Source: RGIG5050 sp045636065
GTDB taxonomy: Bacteria; Verrucomicrobiota; Kiritimatiellia; RFP12; UBA1067
Direction of reading: 5' to 3'
Length of the DNA stretch: 64,000 nucleotides
Assembly: GCA_045636065.1 (NCBI GenBank)
Contig: JAZTWW010000036.1
Coordinates: 62,001-126,000 of the forward strand
This document shows positions 43,701 through 50,626 of this stretch, one piece after another (position 1 is the stretch's first letter; every line of letters begins with the position of its first letter). Under the pieces are notes generated by a model, which saw nothing but the letters and a program-made list of their open reading frames with translations, searched no databases and had not been told where the DNA came from. A program made the position numbers and the translations under genes.

Positions 43701-46445
43701 TCCGTCTCCAATTCGACGCTCGTCGTCCAGGCCTGGGGCGATCTGCTCCTGCTCGACTCGCCCGACGCCGAGTGGACGATAGGCTCGTCCGCGAGCGACG
43801 ACTCTTCCTCGTCGTCCTCCGACAGCACGACCGCAACGGCGAACCGCAGCAAGTACCTCGGCTGGAACACCGGCAGGAAGGTGACGTTCAACCTCGGTCC
43901 GGGGCAGGTAGCGCACGGAAGCGTCGTCGTGAAGTTCAAGGACACGCAGTACTGGATGATCTACACCTCCTCGAGCTCGATCTATTCCTCCGGCCTCTAC
44001 TTTGTGGTAGGCTCGGCGCAGAACGCGCAGTGGGTCAACCATGTCAAGGACAGGCCGAGGATCGGGTCCGACGGCAAGGAGAGCAGCGTCGGCGATCTCG
44101 TCATCGAATCCGGCGAGACGTCCGAGGACTTCTCCGCGACGGTCGTGGGTGAGGTCAACTACGAGACCGGCGAGGCGATGCTCGATCTGGGGCTCGTCCA
44201 GGACGACTTCTATGTAAGCGGCTCCGTCTCCACGCAGGAGTCCTCCGAGGATGATAACCTGGTGGCTTCGCTCATCCATCCTTCGACATCCTACGTCAAG
44301 GTTGAATGGTACACGCAGATCGTCGACCAGGGCGAGAACGGCCGCTACTACCTCTCGCAGCCCGACAAGGGCCGCATGAAGGAGGGCAAGAACACGTTCA
44401 TCGTCTTCCGCGATGATGATGGCGATGGTGCGTTCACGCCCGGCGAGCCCTACGGCTTCGCTCCCGCCGTCGATGTCGGCTGGGACGGCGTCGACGTGAA
44501 TGTCGAGCTCACCACGACGAGCGCGGTCGCATTCCGCGCCGATCTTACCGACGCCTCCAGGATCGACCGCCTTGTCGTCAGGGGATCCGTCGGAGATGTG
44601 GTCGACTTCACCGCCGATCCTTACAGCGAGTACGAGCAGAATCTCGACGGCACGGGCAAGTCGGTGTCGTACAGCTCAGGCGATTCCGATTCCGGCTCCA
44701 GCTCCAGCTCGTCCGATTCCGGCACCGATCTCACCTGGGTGCGCGTCAGGGTCATGCTCTGGCTCGGCAATGGCGTCGCCGCAGGCAACAACACCGTGAA
44801 GGTCCTTGACAAGATCATCAACATCAAGAACCGTCCCGTGCTGACCGAGGCTGACTTCCTGAATCCCGAGACCGGCGATTACGATGTCCAGTGGAATGTC
44901 GGCAACTCGTTCGCCGCCAACATGACGAACGCCACGTACCGCGTCTTCTTCGGCAACACGGCGGTCCCGAATTCGACGGGCGCCAAGGTGGCGAGCTACA
45001 AGTGCGGTTTCTGCCGCAAGTTCGACGTCTCCAGGATCACCCCGACGCCGCTCTCGCCCGCCAACGACAGGGATGCGATAGTCTACGCCAGCCATCCGAC
45101 GTTCACATGGAAGGTCGGCGCCATGAACGAGTACAACACGTACAGCGCGTTCAGCATCCTCGTCGACGACGCGAAGGGCAACAACGTCTGGAGCTCCGGC
45201 ATCCAGCTTGCGCCGCCGTGCCGCCGCGATGTGGATGGCGTGTACTCCTACAGGTACGAGGCTCCGCTCTTCGCAGGGTCCATCGTGGAGAACTCCTCCG
45301 GCAAGGCCGCGCTCTTCCACAACTACTCGAACTACACGTGGCGCGTGACCATGTACAACAAGAAGTACATGACACCGGCCTACAGTGCGTCCAAGTCGTT
45401 CCTGATGAGCGCCAACTCCAATAACGAGAACGGCTACGGCGGACTCGCGGTCAAGGTCAAGTACAGAGGGCCTGACGCAGCCGTCAGCGACAGCGCCGAC
45501 ATGACGAAGCTCGAAGGCAAGATCCGCGTCCAGGCCTTCAAGACCGGTGACTTCACCGGCATGCCTGCCGGCGAGGTCGTCGTCTCCGACATCGATAGCG
45601 TCACCAACGGCTCCATCACCGTGAATGCCGTGATACCTGGCCTCTCCGCAGGGCCTTACTACGTCAGGTCGTTCATCGACACGAACGGCAATGGCGAGAG
45701 GGATGTCTGGGAGAGCTGGGGCTACGCCTGTGGCATCGGTAAGTCCGGCGCCACGACGACGTTCGTCCCGATGGCCATCACTGTCGGAAGCACGATAACG
45801 GCCTCTCTGCCCGAGTGCGAGGTCTGGATCGAGGATGTCGATACGGACGGCGACTGGCTGCCTGACGTCTGGGAGATTATCAACGGCACTCTCGCCACCC
45901 GCGGCGCCGCCACGCTCGACGGCGATCCCGAGCTCGACGACTTCGTCCGCGTCAACCCCGAGCTTTCGGCCAAGGTCCAGAACAGGGTCAGGGGCTCTTC
46001 CGCGTCGCTCACCGGCATGTCGCTCGGAGCGATGTCCAACCCGACTCTCGCGGCTCTCATGATGGGCGTCGATCCGTCCGGGTACGAATCGCCCGCGCTT
46101 GCCGTGCAGGCGGCCGTCAGCCCCGACCTCGCGGAGGACGGAGTGACGGTTGAGAGCCTTGCATTCGACGGTGAAGGGAACATCGTTCTCGAGGTCTCCG
46201 CCGAGACGAAGGCCGGCACATCGCAGGCGGCTAGCGTCGTGTACGGTGCGCAGCCCACCGCTCTGGCCACGGTCAGGTACGAGGTGCTCTGGCGCGAGAA
46301 CCTGACGGACGGCTGGACGAGCGTCGCCTCCGGCGTAGTCGAGGTGGGCGGCGAGGCGCAGACGATCACCGTTCCCAGGGAGGAGATCCTTGTCGACGGC
46401 GCCACTCCCGCGAACGGCTTCTTCAAGGTCTCCCTCTCCAAGTGA
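34725..46445 (+). CDS. Giant secreted multi-domain protein (Calx-beta/PKD-like, thrombospondin-3-like Ca repeats, LamG)
   Basis: 3906 residues, 11.7 kb. Signal peptide MKFKNSIGMVALVLATLGLAPQAATA. The N-terminal third (to about 1150) is beta-sandwich repeats of Calx-beta and PKD type (ADDSTAADGITFNLEV; GTYKVKVHAKDKD; EIRLTVKDKDGGTS). From about residue 1260 to 3710, more than a dozen Ca-binding DxDxDGxxDxWE motifs are scattered (TDGDGFTDGWEYY, CDSDGDGLPDGWE, DSDSDGMDDFWE, DEDGDGWSNWSE). A LamG/concanavalin-like domain spans about 2300-2520 (FTVECWVRP, KWAHLALSFDGSRLRLYVDGVEA, YVDEVRIWDGART). Ser-rich linkers lie near residues 3025 and 3325. The end, NGFFKVSLSK, has no PEP-CTERM tag or membrane helix, so it is not an evident exosortase substrate. 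Probably a cell-surface or matrix protein that binds glycans and Ca. Confidence 0.9.
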   Translation: MKFKNSIGMVALVLATLGLAPQAATAGDIWSIVQTSGFSAETPAHSGQDVTFRMTLLNGDVNRDSWDLNSVNKSYILCSNPGYWNTSEDFSALYTYLHEGVELGIMTEAELAVMLAARSSSVDGPKIGVWVSGSLRFADLTLAKNEKDPNHLTDVNFTYKVQPGDLAVPFCLADGAGNDPTLDTSVSGYYFVNLAQDASDTTNPWTIRTLDNGDYADFTIYEGSLPSGIDPTEVPKVADTRLFDANICIRTFGFSESDTGIEGIWRTVPQGRTKLIDGAIEIPGGASEDMTLYVWVDPEDTGAVTLDPTQAGIETGGDGSVFLSLSILAGEKSASFRLAGVAEGGTARIYVSSNKGFLYTSLGDEVLNYLTATVKCTEPLLPDVTAKVTSSASESTNQCDIYAKYDYMEKAANLRITLSDAFTSQTTVRVTPATGAGAEPAKHYIGLSANEGGNAYLDWDKQADAFVDVVFAAGELYKDLNVYTLYADDSTAADGITFNLEVVEQDAAAFFSGGTHSDTMFVRAIPPVIVKPEEGESVFGSATIEANVNQMIDVTISDMYRSLVNGEYTVSFWDGGTLAGTDLTARNGVVTLEAAYSDQGTNTSTFRLTNNASGRQTEGFRSFIVNVKPGKKVWLVSADGATTNRIMCTESDSVEHGFNVVLSDAYVRDLYAFLKPVSDGSEDAVRTTAFTAGVLIPGGDTVSPSQITLTFPDGTAATKAGLVYQVQLRTSDDTTTDDNIVATYTADKFYAYVSNEVPEIQGVIIGGIEHTVNGGTFEYPLAKTIEKELSLMVGDVEADLGDDFECEWVFSIGGTAVTKTTNPATFNFPQDGTYKVKVHAKDKDMAQNVWSSWFEFNVIVSKQPTVKIVKFPATSNFKETETYDANACGVSVVFDPAPPVDVKVNLTVQNDGGTGALEFEETELLFSAGETEKFVYPVKMDGTAATGRTGFTVRAELDAESIAALEAVDYIYNMSGASARVKIDNIAPVVSNFDPMPGVTNTVSIGESVTVTVDVSDILADAQGGFTFTWTSTGNSKKVETVMPATENDDFVAAVFTTQFSNYGDKEIRLTVKDKDGGTSSQYIFNYVVEPAKPLKLYPLGPSVGSGTELSATYRNAPGLGSGVVSVDPRDATFAYASSWVRTFNSPKEQGYAGLWAHGYAYGEEDSVIGPTGSTAADGGDVYKYEPEDGCDSFFYCWLQFDTGEGASTISGKPNPQTVKGRNTDTSITLADAEENATSFKLSSYEAVFSREWIPSDNLGDINSDGIPDYYAISWGVTSNYGDYGEGGDLYDYGASNADEDMLPAAATPATSLIPDVSSGWATDGGEFTAKMELRGYGDGLNFSTVNANHMRGTDLYAITDLDLTDDEAAALNAASGQEFDLATEEGREAAKAWMLANSWSPENPTDPRKADTDGDGFTDGWEYYFWYNSKIMGNKGRKLNATDPTGDYIEIAPADIAAHFDPNTYLKDAKEADFDADGLSDYEEFLIGTNPVDCDSDGDGLPDGWEIMRGLNPLDWNRQGSQEDPNANPDGDYMAKAYGIMSYTIYDVDGVYYAVRAGDEGGTMNEPAETQVFKYGSDWCPASKTASGINSGIDWTEYDPVASFVTLVYIHNQVYSRKGFDPRTGWYDGSGYNGYLGARWMEISAGQATDTVPFTTKDEWLLSGYMTKALGKGLDLNSCTTMPLPPFERTYGDSDQVHEQTAHGADSNGDGIPDGWTLYVGGDPNATGANLAAQTSDKNEPITDGDGLDLLGEFAGIDSVAAYSGVESIADGLNADWRNKFFPTDPNKADTDGDGISDGSEGEYVYIKGETEDDGSLCFAGGGMNPCTVDTDFDCIPDGWEATFAGAAYTIEEGTAVSSLEDVTVADVRAKGLTVDSEGNIQASGTYVLRGMDATVQDANYDLDGDGLMNWQEYCTQSLRQFRFDDGSTPLLNACLRNMEQIIWTGTEEEWEALGEEGQREIVAPYEGQRVEQRESTTTPGLWEIYCKIYMRGPEVPFVEFNAFNEAKYKSALEEAMEGSYEEDEIASLLNQINFKSLGYFTTPPNAWDYAYTEFVGANGQGRRFMFAPTSAGSYITTSPVLWDSDSDGMDDFWEIFHGMDPLLATITTLDNSTRRDYIAYLTRDPLSGASRFSIYKNPWVDVDGILDALSYNAVKYPWVTGCAEFDADGDGVRNEEEAIKPNLSDPRPMHSDPTPLWYTDTSKPNSFTTMYYQFDPMFGSSDLGKSALKYPWTIGGTTLAYDGSSSMYRFSFEQNEGYDSDGDWTSDKLENVSSLKGTSDPLVANSPDRRQAIYFPGGDSAAVSYQTFNRSSYVGNYDALNQFTVECWVRPDEDKLGDEEQVVLERVFMYPASTLANSESVMRANFRVAIADDGCPFGLYDSSDAVDTATGDSSVIVKATKPLAAEKWAHLALSFDGSRLRLYVDGVEAAVSPATQLRPANGVTRIVQDVDETGFGVDTYSMHTGGLVVGAQVRDMNMLWGGDATWMAEPMKNFFQGYVDEVRIWDGARTGTEILADYTSRARYTDEQILANKQKVFAAWTNGATRATGGVSTTVLPPELLALYTFQTLPGAIEDTMVETVPTGFKRSVVDNAVDAFGNQYDVAVGWWRDFALKSIVYYDDNLVPWIGNAVAHMPYLDGSAADSLYWTDKFAGWATASETDSNAFAFPNSGIPYGDYNYLSDRQLKVDRNNTVSGTNTLAALQWRFELRTRFIGNTDLIPVGGAYAKRCADYWDGEGAMDAWQITGDGSGEDPDADEDGLPDWWEAYAESEYGLEGTDGNNWNTMVDYFGDGFMIPAWEAYMRDIVAGIVSSTDYLDGTGDAPDMTVKADVNADGLPDWWQQLYGINASGALEDPDNDGLSNRAEYLISEIFRFAHLNPTLARTGIAVDGTVVNSDVLDYFQKEGQLYYGSMFADHDKIDDFWEDFYDIDVASRYVWDARSDEDGDGWSNWSEACAGTSPNAANSLGIDGDSVSECPTPIVRLKVTDPTSSVSNSTLVVQAWGDLLLLDSPDAEWTIGSSASDDSSSSSSDSTTATANRSKYLGWNTGRKVTFNLGPGQVAHGSVVVKFKDTQYWMIYTSSSSIYSSGLYFVVGSAQNAQWVNHVKDRPRIGSDGKESSVGDLVIESGETSEDFSATVVGEVNYETGEAMLDLGLVQDDFYVSGSVSTQESSEDDNLVASLIHPSTSYVKVEWYTQIVDQGENGRYYLSQPDKGRMKEGKNTFIVFRDDDGDGAFTPGEPYGFAPAVDVGWDGVDVNVELTTTSAVAFRADLTDASRIDRLVVRGSVGDVVDFTADPYSEYEQNLDGTGKSVSYSSGDSDSGSSSSSSDSGTDLTWVRVRVMLWLGNGVAAGNNTVKVLDKIINIKNRPVLTEADFLNPETGDYDVQWNVGNSFAANMTNATYRVFFGNTAVPNSTGAKVASYKCGFCRKFDVSRITPTPLSPANDRDAIVYASHPTFTWKVGAMNEYNTYSAFSILVDDAKGNNVWSSGIQLAPPCRRDVDGVYSYRYEAPLFAGSIVENSSGKAALFHNYSNYTWRVTMYNKKYMTPAYSASKSFLMSANSNNENGYGGLAVKVKYRGPDAAVSDSADMTKLEGKIRVQAFKTGDFTGMPAGEVVVSDIDSVTNGSITVNAVIPGLSAGPYYVRSFIDTNGNGERDVWESWGYACGIGKSGATTTFVPMAITVGSTITASLPECEVWIEDVDTDGDWLPDVWEIINGTLATRGAATLDGDPELDDFVRVNPELSAKVQNRVRGSSASLTGMSLGAMSNPTLAALMMGVDPSGYESPALAVQAAVSPDLAEDGVTVESLAFDGEGNIVLEVSAETKAGTSQAASVVYGAQPTALATVRYEVLWRENLTDGWTSVASGVVEVGGEAQTITVPREEILVDGATPANGFFKVSLSK

Positions 46446-46514
46446 GAGGGGCCTTGGAAAGCCCATGCCAAAAAGGATTGAACGGATAAAGGTGAAAGAC
46501 AGAGGTTAGAGGAT

Positions 46515-47732
46515 ATGGCCAAGGAAATTCGGAAGGTTCTCGTCGTAAACGCGGGGTCGAGCTCGCTCAAGTACATGCTCTTCGACATGAAGGGCGAGAA
46601 GATGCTCTGCAAGGGTCTCGTCGAGCGCATAGGCATCGATAGCCCCAGGCTCGTCTACCAGAAGGCCGGCGCGGAGAAGATCGCCTGCGAGGTCGAGGCG
46701 CCCGACCACGCGGCCGCGCTTAGAAGCGTCGTCGCCGCGATATCCGACCCTGAGACGGGCGTCATATCGAGCCTCAAGGAGATCGATGCCATAGGCCACA
46801 GGATGCTCCATGGCGCGGAGGTCTTCACCGACAGCGTGAAGGTCGATGCCAAGGTGCTCAGGGAGTGCAAGAAGCTCATTCCCTTCGGCCCCCTGCACAT
46901 GCCCCCGAACATCGGCGGCGTCGAGGCGTGCCAGAAGATCTTCAAGGGCGTCCCGAACGTCGTCGTGTTCGGTACGGCCTTCCACCAGACGATGCCGGCC
47001 TGCGCGTTCCTCTACGCTGTGGCCCCCGAGTTCTACGAGAAGCACGGCATACGCAAGTACGGCTTCCACGGCACGAGCCACAAGTTCATCACGCAGGCCG
47101 CCGCCGAGTACCTCAAGAAGCCCGTCAAGAAGGTGAATCTCGTCACCTGCCACCTCGGCAACGGCTCAAGCCTCGCCGCCGTCAAGAACGGTGAGGTGAT
47201 GGATACGACGATGGGGCTTACGCCTCTCGCCGGCCTTATCATGGGCACGAGGACGGGCGACATCGACCCCTCGGCCGCGATCGCCATCGCGAAGATCAAG
47301 GGCCTTTCGCTCGACGAACTCGATACGTTCCTCAACAAGAAGAGCGGGCTTGAGTCGCTTACCGGCTCGAAGGGCGGCGACATGCGCGACATCTGCGGCC
47401 GCGCCGCGAAGGGCGACATCAACGCCATCACCGCGCTTGAGATGTTCGGCCACAGGACGGCCCTCTACATCGGCGGATACAACACCCTCATCGGCGGGGC
47501 CGATGCGATCATAATGACAGGCGGCATCGGCGAGAACTCCAGCGAAGGCCGCGAGATGATCGTCAAGCGCCTTGGCGCGCTCGGCATCAAGCTCGACAAG
47601 AAGGCCAACGCGAAGATCCACGGCGAAACGGGCGTCATCTCGACAAAGGATTCGAAGATCCCAGTGATTGTCCTCCCGACGAACGAGGAGCTTATGATAG
47701 CCCGCGACACGATGAGGGTCTTGAAGAAGTGA
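46515..47732 (+). CDS. ackA: Acetate kinase
   Basis: 405 residues, the usual length. It interconverts acetyl phosphate + ADP and acetate + ATP. Family motifs are intact: VLVVNAGSSSLKY at the N-terminus, IGHRMLHG, FGTAFHQTMP, YGFHGTSHKF, TCHLGNGSSLAAVKNG, LIMGTRTGDIDP and FTGGIGENS-type MTGGIGENSS. ATG 46515 follows AGAGG. With pta 45 nt downstream it forms the acetate fermentation module that makes ATP from acetyl-CoA, which fits an anaerobic lifestyle. Confidence 0.97.
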   Translation: MAKEIRKVLVVNAGSSSLKYMLFDMKGEKMLCKGLVERIGIDSPRLVYQKAGAEKIACEVEAPDHAAALRSVVAAISDPETGVISSLKEIDAIGHRMLHGAEVFTDSVKVDAKVLRECKKLIPFGPLHMPPNIGGVEACQKIFKGVPNVVVFGTAFHQTMPACAFLYAVAPEFYEKHGIRKYGFHGTSHKFITQAAAEYLKKPVKKVNLVTCHLGNGSSLAAVKNGEVMDTTMGLTPLAGLIMGTRTGDIDPSAAIAIAKIKGLSLDELDTFLNKKSGLESLTGSKGGDMRDICGRAAKGDINAITALEMFGHRTALYIGGYNTLIGGADAIIMTGGIGENSSEGREMIVKRLGALGIKLDKKANAKIHGETGVISTKDSKIPVIVLPTNEELMIARDTMRVLKK

Positions 47733-47777
47733 ACCTCCCGAGGTGGCGGAAAGATTTAAAACGAAAGGCATCAGGAA

Positions 47778-48818
47778 ATGAGCGCAATTTCAGAGATTGT
47801 AAGGAAAGCCTCGGAGCTTAAAGGGACGATCGTCCTTCCCGAGGGCATGGATCCCCGCGTCATAACGGCTGCATGCGCATGCGTCGACAGGGGCATCTGC
47901 ACGCCGGTCGTCCTCGGCACCCCCGAAGAGATCTCGGCCGCCGAGGAGAAGTGCGGCCTCAAGCTCGCGGAGCGTGCGATCAGGACTATCGACTACACAC
48001 AGGGTGACGCCGAGCTTGAAGCTGCGTACCTTGAAGCGTGGAACGCCAAGGAGTCCAGGAAGCCCGCGGAGAAGCAGAAGATAATCGACCTTGCCGCCGC
48101 CCAGAAGACTCTTCGCACGAAGCGCATCTACTTCGGCGGCATGATGGTGAAGCTCGGCCGCGTGAACGGACTTGTCGCAGGCTCCATCGCCTCCACGGGC
48201 GACATGCTAAGAGCCGCCTTCCACACGCTCGGCACCGAGAAGGGCGTAAAGACGGCCTCCTCCTGCTTCATCATGGATCTCAAGCGTCCGACGCCCTCGG
48301 GCGACACGGTTCTCGCCTTCGGCGACTGCGCCGTCATCCCCAACCCGACGGCGGAGCAGCTCGTGGACATCGGCCTTGCGACGGCGCAGACGTACCGCGA
48401 GCTCACCGGCAACGAGCCGCGCGTCGCGTACCTCTCCTTCTCCACGAAGGGCTCGGCGGCAGGCGATCTCGTCGAGAAGGTGCAGAAGGCCGTGGAGCTT
48501 GCAAGGCCCGTTTTCGCCGAGAGGGGCATCAAGATGGACGGAGAACTCCAGTTCGACGCCGCCATCGTCCCGTCCGTCGGCGCGCTCAAGAACCCCGGCG
48601 GTGAGGTCCAGGGCAACGCCAACGTCTTCATCTTCCCCGATCTCCAGGCGGGCAACATCGGCTACAAGATCGCGCAGCGCCTCGGCGAGGCCACGGCCAT
48701 CGGGCCGAACCTCCAGGGTCTCGCGAAGGCGATGAACGATCTCTCGCGCGGCTGCAGCGCCGAGGATATCGTCGGAACGATCTGCGTAACGCTCCTGCAG
48801 AGCGTGTCGAAAAGGTGA
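47778..48818 (+). CDS. pta: Phosphate acetyltransferase (short form)
   Basis: 346 residues, the short single-domain class of Pta without the N-terminal regulatory domain. It converts acetyl-CoA and phosphate to acetyl phosphate, the substrate of AckA. Recognised by KGTIVLPEGMDPRVITAA, GLVAGSIASTGDMLRAAF, DCAVIPNPTAEQLVDIGL, ELQFDAAIVPSV and the C-terminal ANVFIFPDLQAGNIGYKIAQRLG. It directly follows ackA, and kdsD begins 21 nt after its stop. Confidence 0.96.
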   Translation: MSAISEIVRKASELKGTIVLPEGMDPRVITAACACVDRGICTPVVLGTPEEISAAEEKCGLKLAERAIRTIDYTQGDAELEAAYLEAWNAKESRKPAEKQKIIDLAAAQKTLRTKRIYFGGMMVKLGRVNGLVAGSIASTGDMLRAAFHTLGTEKGVKTASSCFIMDLKRPTPSGDTVLAFGDCAVIPNPTAEQLVDIGLATAQTYRELTGNEPRVAYLSFSTKGSAAGDLVEKVQKAVELARPVFAERGIKMDGELQFDAAIVPSVGALKNPGGEVQGNANVFIFPDLQAGNIGYKIAQRLGEATAIGPNLQGLAKAMNDLSRGCSAEDIVGTICVTLLQSVSKR

Positions 48819-48839
48819 AGCTTTGGGGGATTCCCTGAA

Positions 48840-49820
48840 ATGACCAGAGTGGCGATGATAACCAGGGCGAAGGAGGTCTTCTCCATCGAGATCGAGGGCC
48901 TTGAAAAGGTCCGCGATTCGGTGGGCGATAGCTTCGCCAGGACGGTCGAGCTCCTTCTCGCGTGCATGGAGCGCGAGGGGATAGTCGTCGTTTCGGGAGT
49001 CGGCAAGAGCCTCCACATAGCCGAGAAGATGAGCGCGATCTTCGCATCGACGGGGACGCGCTCGATAGTCCTCAATCCCGTGCAGGCCATGCACGGCGAT
49101 CTCGGGATGGTCGCCGCAAAGGATATCCTCATAGCCCTGAGCTACAGCGGCGAGTCGGCTGAGGTGATAAACCTCATCCCGGCTGTCCGCCGACACGGGC
49201 TCAAGGTGGTTAGCATAGTCGGGAACGCCGATTCCACCCTTGGAAGGCTCGCCGACATCTGCCTCCCCGTTCCGTGCGGAAGGGAGGCCTGCCCCTTTGG
49301 AATGGCGCCTACAACGTCCGCCGTCGCCACGATGGCGATGGGCGATGCGCTTGCGATGGTGATGATCGAGGCTCAGCGCTTCCCGAAGGAGAGCTATGCA
49401 CTCAACCATCCGGCCGGCGCGATCGGAAGGGCGCTTGTCATGAAGGTGTCCGACGTCATGCGCACCGGAAAGCGCGTCGCGTCCGTTACGCCGCGCACGA
49501 AGGTTCTCGACGCCATCCTCGCGATGACGAAGGCCGGTGCGGGAAGCGCCGTCGTGACCGGTGAGGACGGCCGCCTTGAGGGCATTTTCACCGACGGCGA
49601 CTTCAGGCGCCATGTCTCCGAGGGGCGCGACATCCTCTCAGACGAGGTTGGCATGTACATGACCGCGAAGCCGCTCTTCATCAGGAGCGACGCCTACGCG
49701 GCGGATCTTTTGAAGGTTTTCGAGAAGAAGCACATCGACGACCTGCCGGTGTGCGACGGGGACGGCCGGGTGGTCGGGCTCGTTGATCTGCAGGATCTTC
49801 CCAAGATGAAGGTCCTGTAG
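48840..49820 (+). CDS. kdsD: Arabinose-5-phosphate isomerase (SIS + two CBS)
   Basis: 326 residues, KdsD/KpsF/GutQ family. An N-terminal SIS sugar isomerase domain (VVSGVGKSLHIAEKMSAIFASTGT, ALSYSGESAEVINLIP, HPAGAIGR) is followed by two CBS domains (KVSDVMRTGKRVASVTPRTKVLDAI; MYMTAKPLFIRSDAYAADLLKVFEKK). It makes arabinose-5-phosphate, the first step to Kdo for lipopolysaccharide, which fits a Gram-negative envelope. No kdsA, kdsB or kdsC is next to it here. The start at 48840 has GGGGGA nine nt upstream. Confidence 0.93.
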   Translation: MTRVAMITRAKEVFSIEIEGLEKVRDSVGDSFARTVELLLACMEREGIVVVSGVGKSLHIAEKMSAIFASTGTRSIVLNPVQAMHGDLGMVAAKDILIALSYSGESAEVINLIPAVRRHGLKVVSIVGNADSTLGRLADICLPVPCGREACPFGMAPTTSAVATMAMGDALAMVMIEAQRFPKESYALNHPAGAIGRALVMKVSDVMRTGKRVASVTPRTKVLDAILAMTKAGAGSAVVTGEDGRLEGIFTDGDFRRHVSEGRDILSDEVGMYMTAKPLFIRSDAYAADLLKVFEKKHIDDLPVCDGDGRVVGLVDLQDLPKMKVL

Positions 49821-49879
49821 AGGCAAGGTTTGAGACACTTAAAGCGGCAAAAAAAGGAATGGAAAGAAGGAGGCGGGAG

Positions 49880-50626
49880 ATGAAGAAGGCGATGGTGTTT
49901 GCGGTGGTTGCGACAATGGCGGCGCTCACGGTTTCGGCCGCCACGACAGGTCGCGGAATGTCCGGTGCGCGTACGGGCGCCACCACCACGAAGAAAGGCC
50001 CGGTGGGCGCGGACGGCGGCGAAGCCGTCGCAAAGGGACGCGCCGCGCAGGTCGTCATCTCGCAGGAGGCGCGTCTCGGGAACATGTGCCTCCAGAGCGC
50101 CCCTTCGCTTCCCGGCAGCGGCATGGGCCAGGTCTTCAAGAAGCCGCGCAAGTGGATCGTCCTCGAGATGAAGTACGACACCTACGCGCAGTGGCAGGAC
50201 CAGCTCACGGTGACGTGGCATGTCCTTCTCGACATAACGAAGGCCACCGAGAAGAAGGAGAAGCTCGCTCCCGGGCAGAAGCCGCCTGCCCAGTACAGCT
50301 ACTACACCACCTCCGTCACCTACGTCAACATCCCCCAGGGCTCGCATGCGGCCAGCGTCTGCCTCCCGCCGAGCGTCCTTGAGAGGTATGGCGAGCCTGT
50401 CGTCATCGCCGCGATGATCACCAACAAGGAGGGCGACATCCTCGCCACGCAGAACCAGGGCGCGGCCCAGCTCAAGCTCGGCGACAACTGGTGGGAGAAC
50501 GACAAGGTCCTCAGCGCCGTCAACAAGCAGGGCGAGCCTCTCATCGAGCGCCGCCAGGGCCTTCTCGACCGCTCCAAGACGATTTTCGCTCTCGTGAACC
50601 CCAATGACTACGAGGTAGTTCAGTAA
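49880..50626 (+). CDS. Amuc_1102-like exported pilus-locus protein
   Basis: 248 residues with signal peptide MKKAMVFAVVATMAALTVSAA. The body has aromatic beta segments (KKPRKWIVLEMKYDTYAQWQD, TVTWHVLLDI, YSYYTTSVTYVNIPQG) and ends in TIFALVNPNDYEVVQ. On its own I would call it unknown, but its place as first gene before a PilM-like, an Amuc_1100-like, an Amuc_1099-like and a secretin gene matches the Akkermansia order, so it is taken as the Amuc_1102 equivalent. ATG 49880 has AAGGAGG at six nt; an ATG at 49859 is in frame but poorly placed. The stop overlaps the pilM-like ATG (TAATG). Confidence 0.75.
   Translation: MKKAMVFAVVATMAALTVSAATTGRGMSGARTGATTTKKGPVGADGGEAVAKGRAAQVVISQEARLGNMCLQSAPSLPGSGMGQVFKKPRKWIVLEMKYDTYAQWQDQLTVTWHVLLDITKATEKKEKLAPGQKPPAQYSYYTTSVTYVNIPQGSHAASVCLPPSVLERYGEPVVIAAMITNKEGDILATQNQGAAQLKLGDNWWENDKVLSAVNKQGEPLIERRQGLLDRSKTIFALVNPNDYEVVQ

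Noticed and set aside
41982..44279. 765-codon open frame on the minus strand (and similar ones at 36066-37241, 37503-39104, 44676-46466)
   Set aside because: All are shadows of the 3906-residue gene, caused by strong third-position GC bias.
34725..46445. Giant protein as the exosortase substrate
   Set aside because: Its C-terminus (ending FFKVSLSK) has no PEP-type motif, membrane helix or basic tail.
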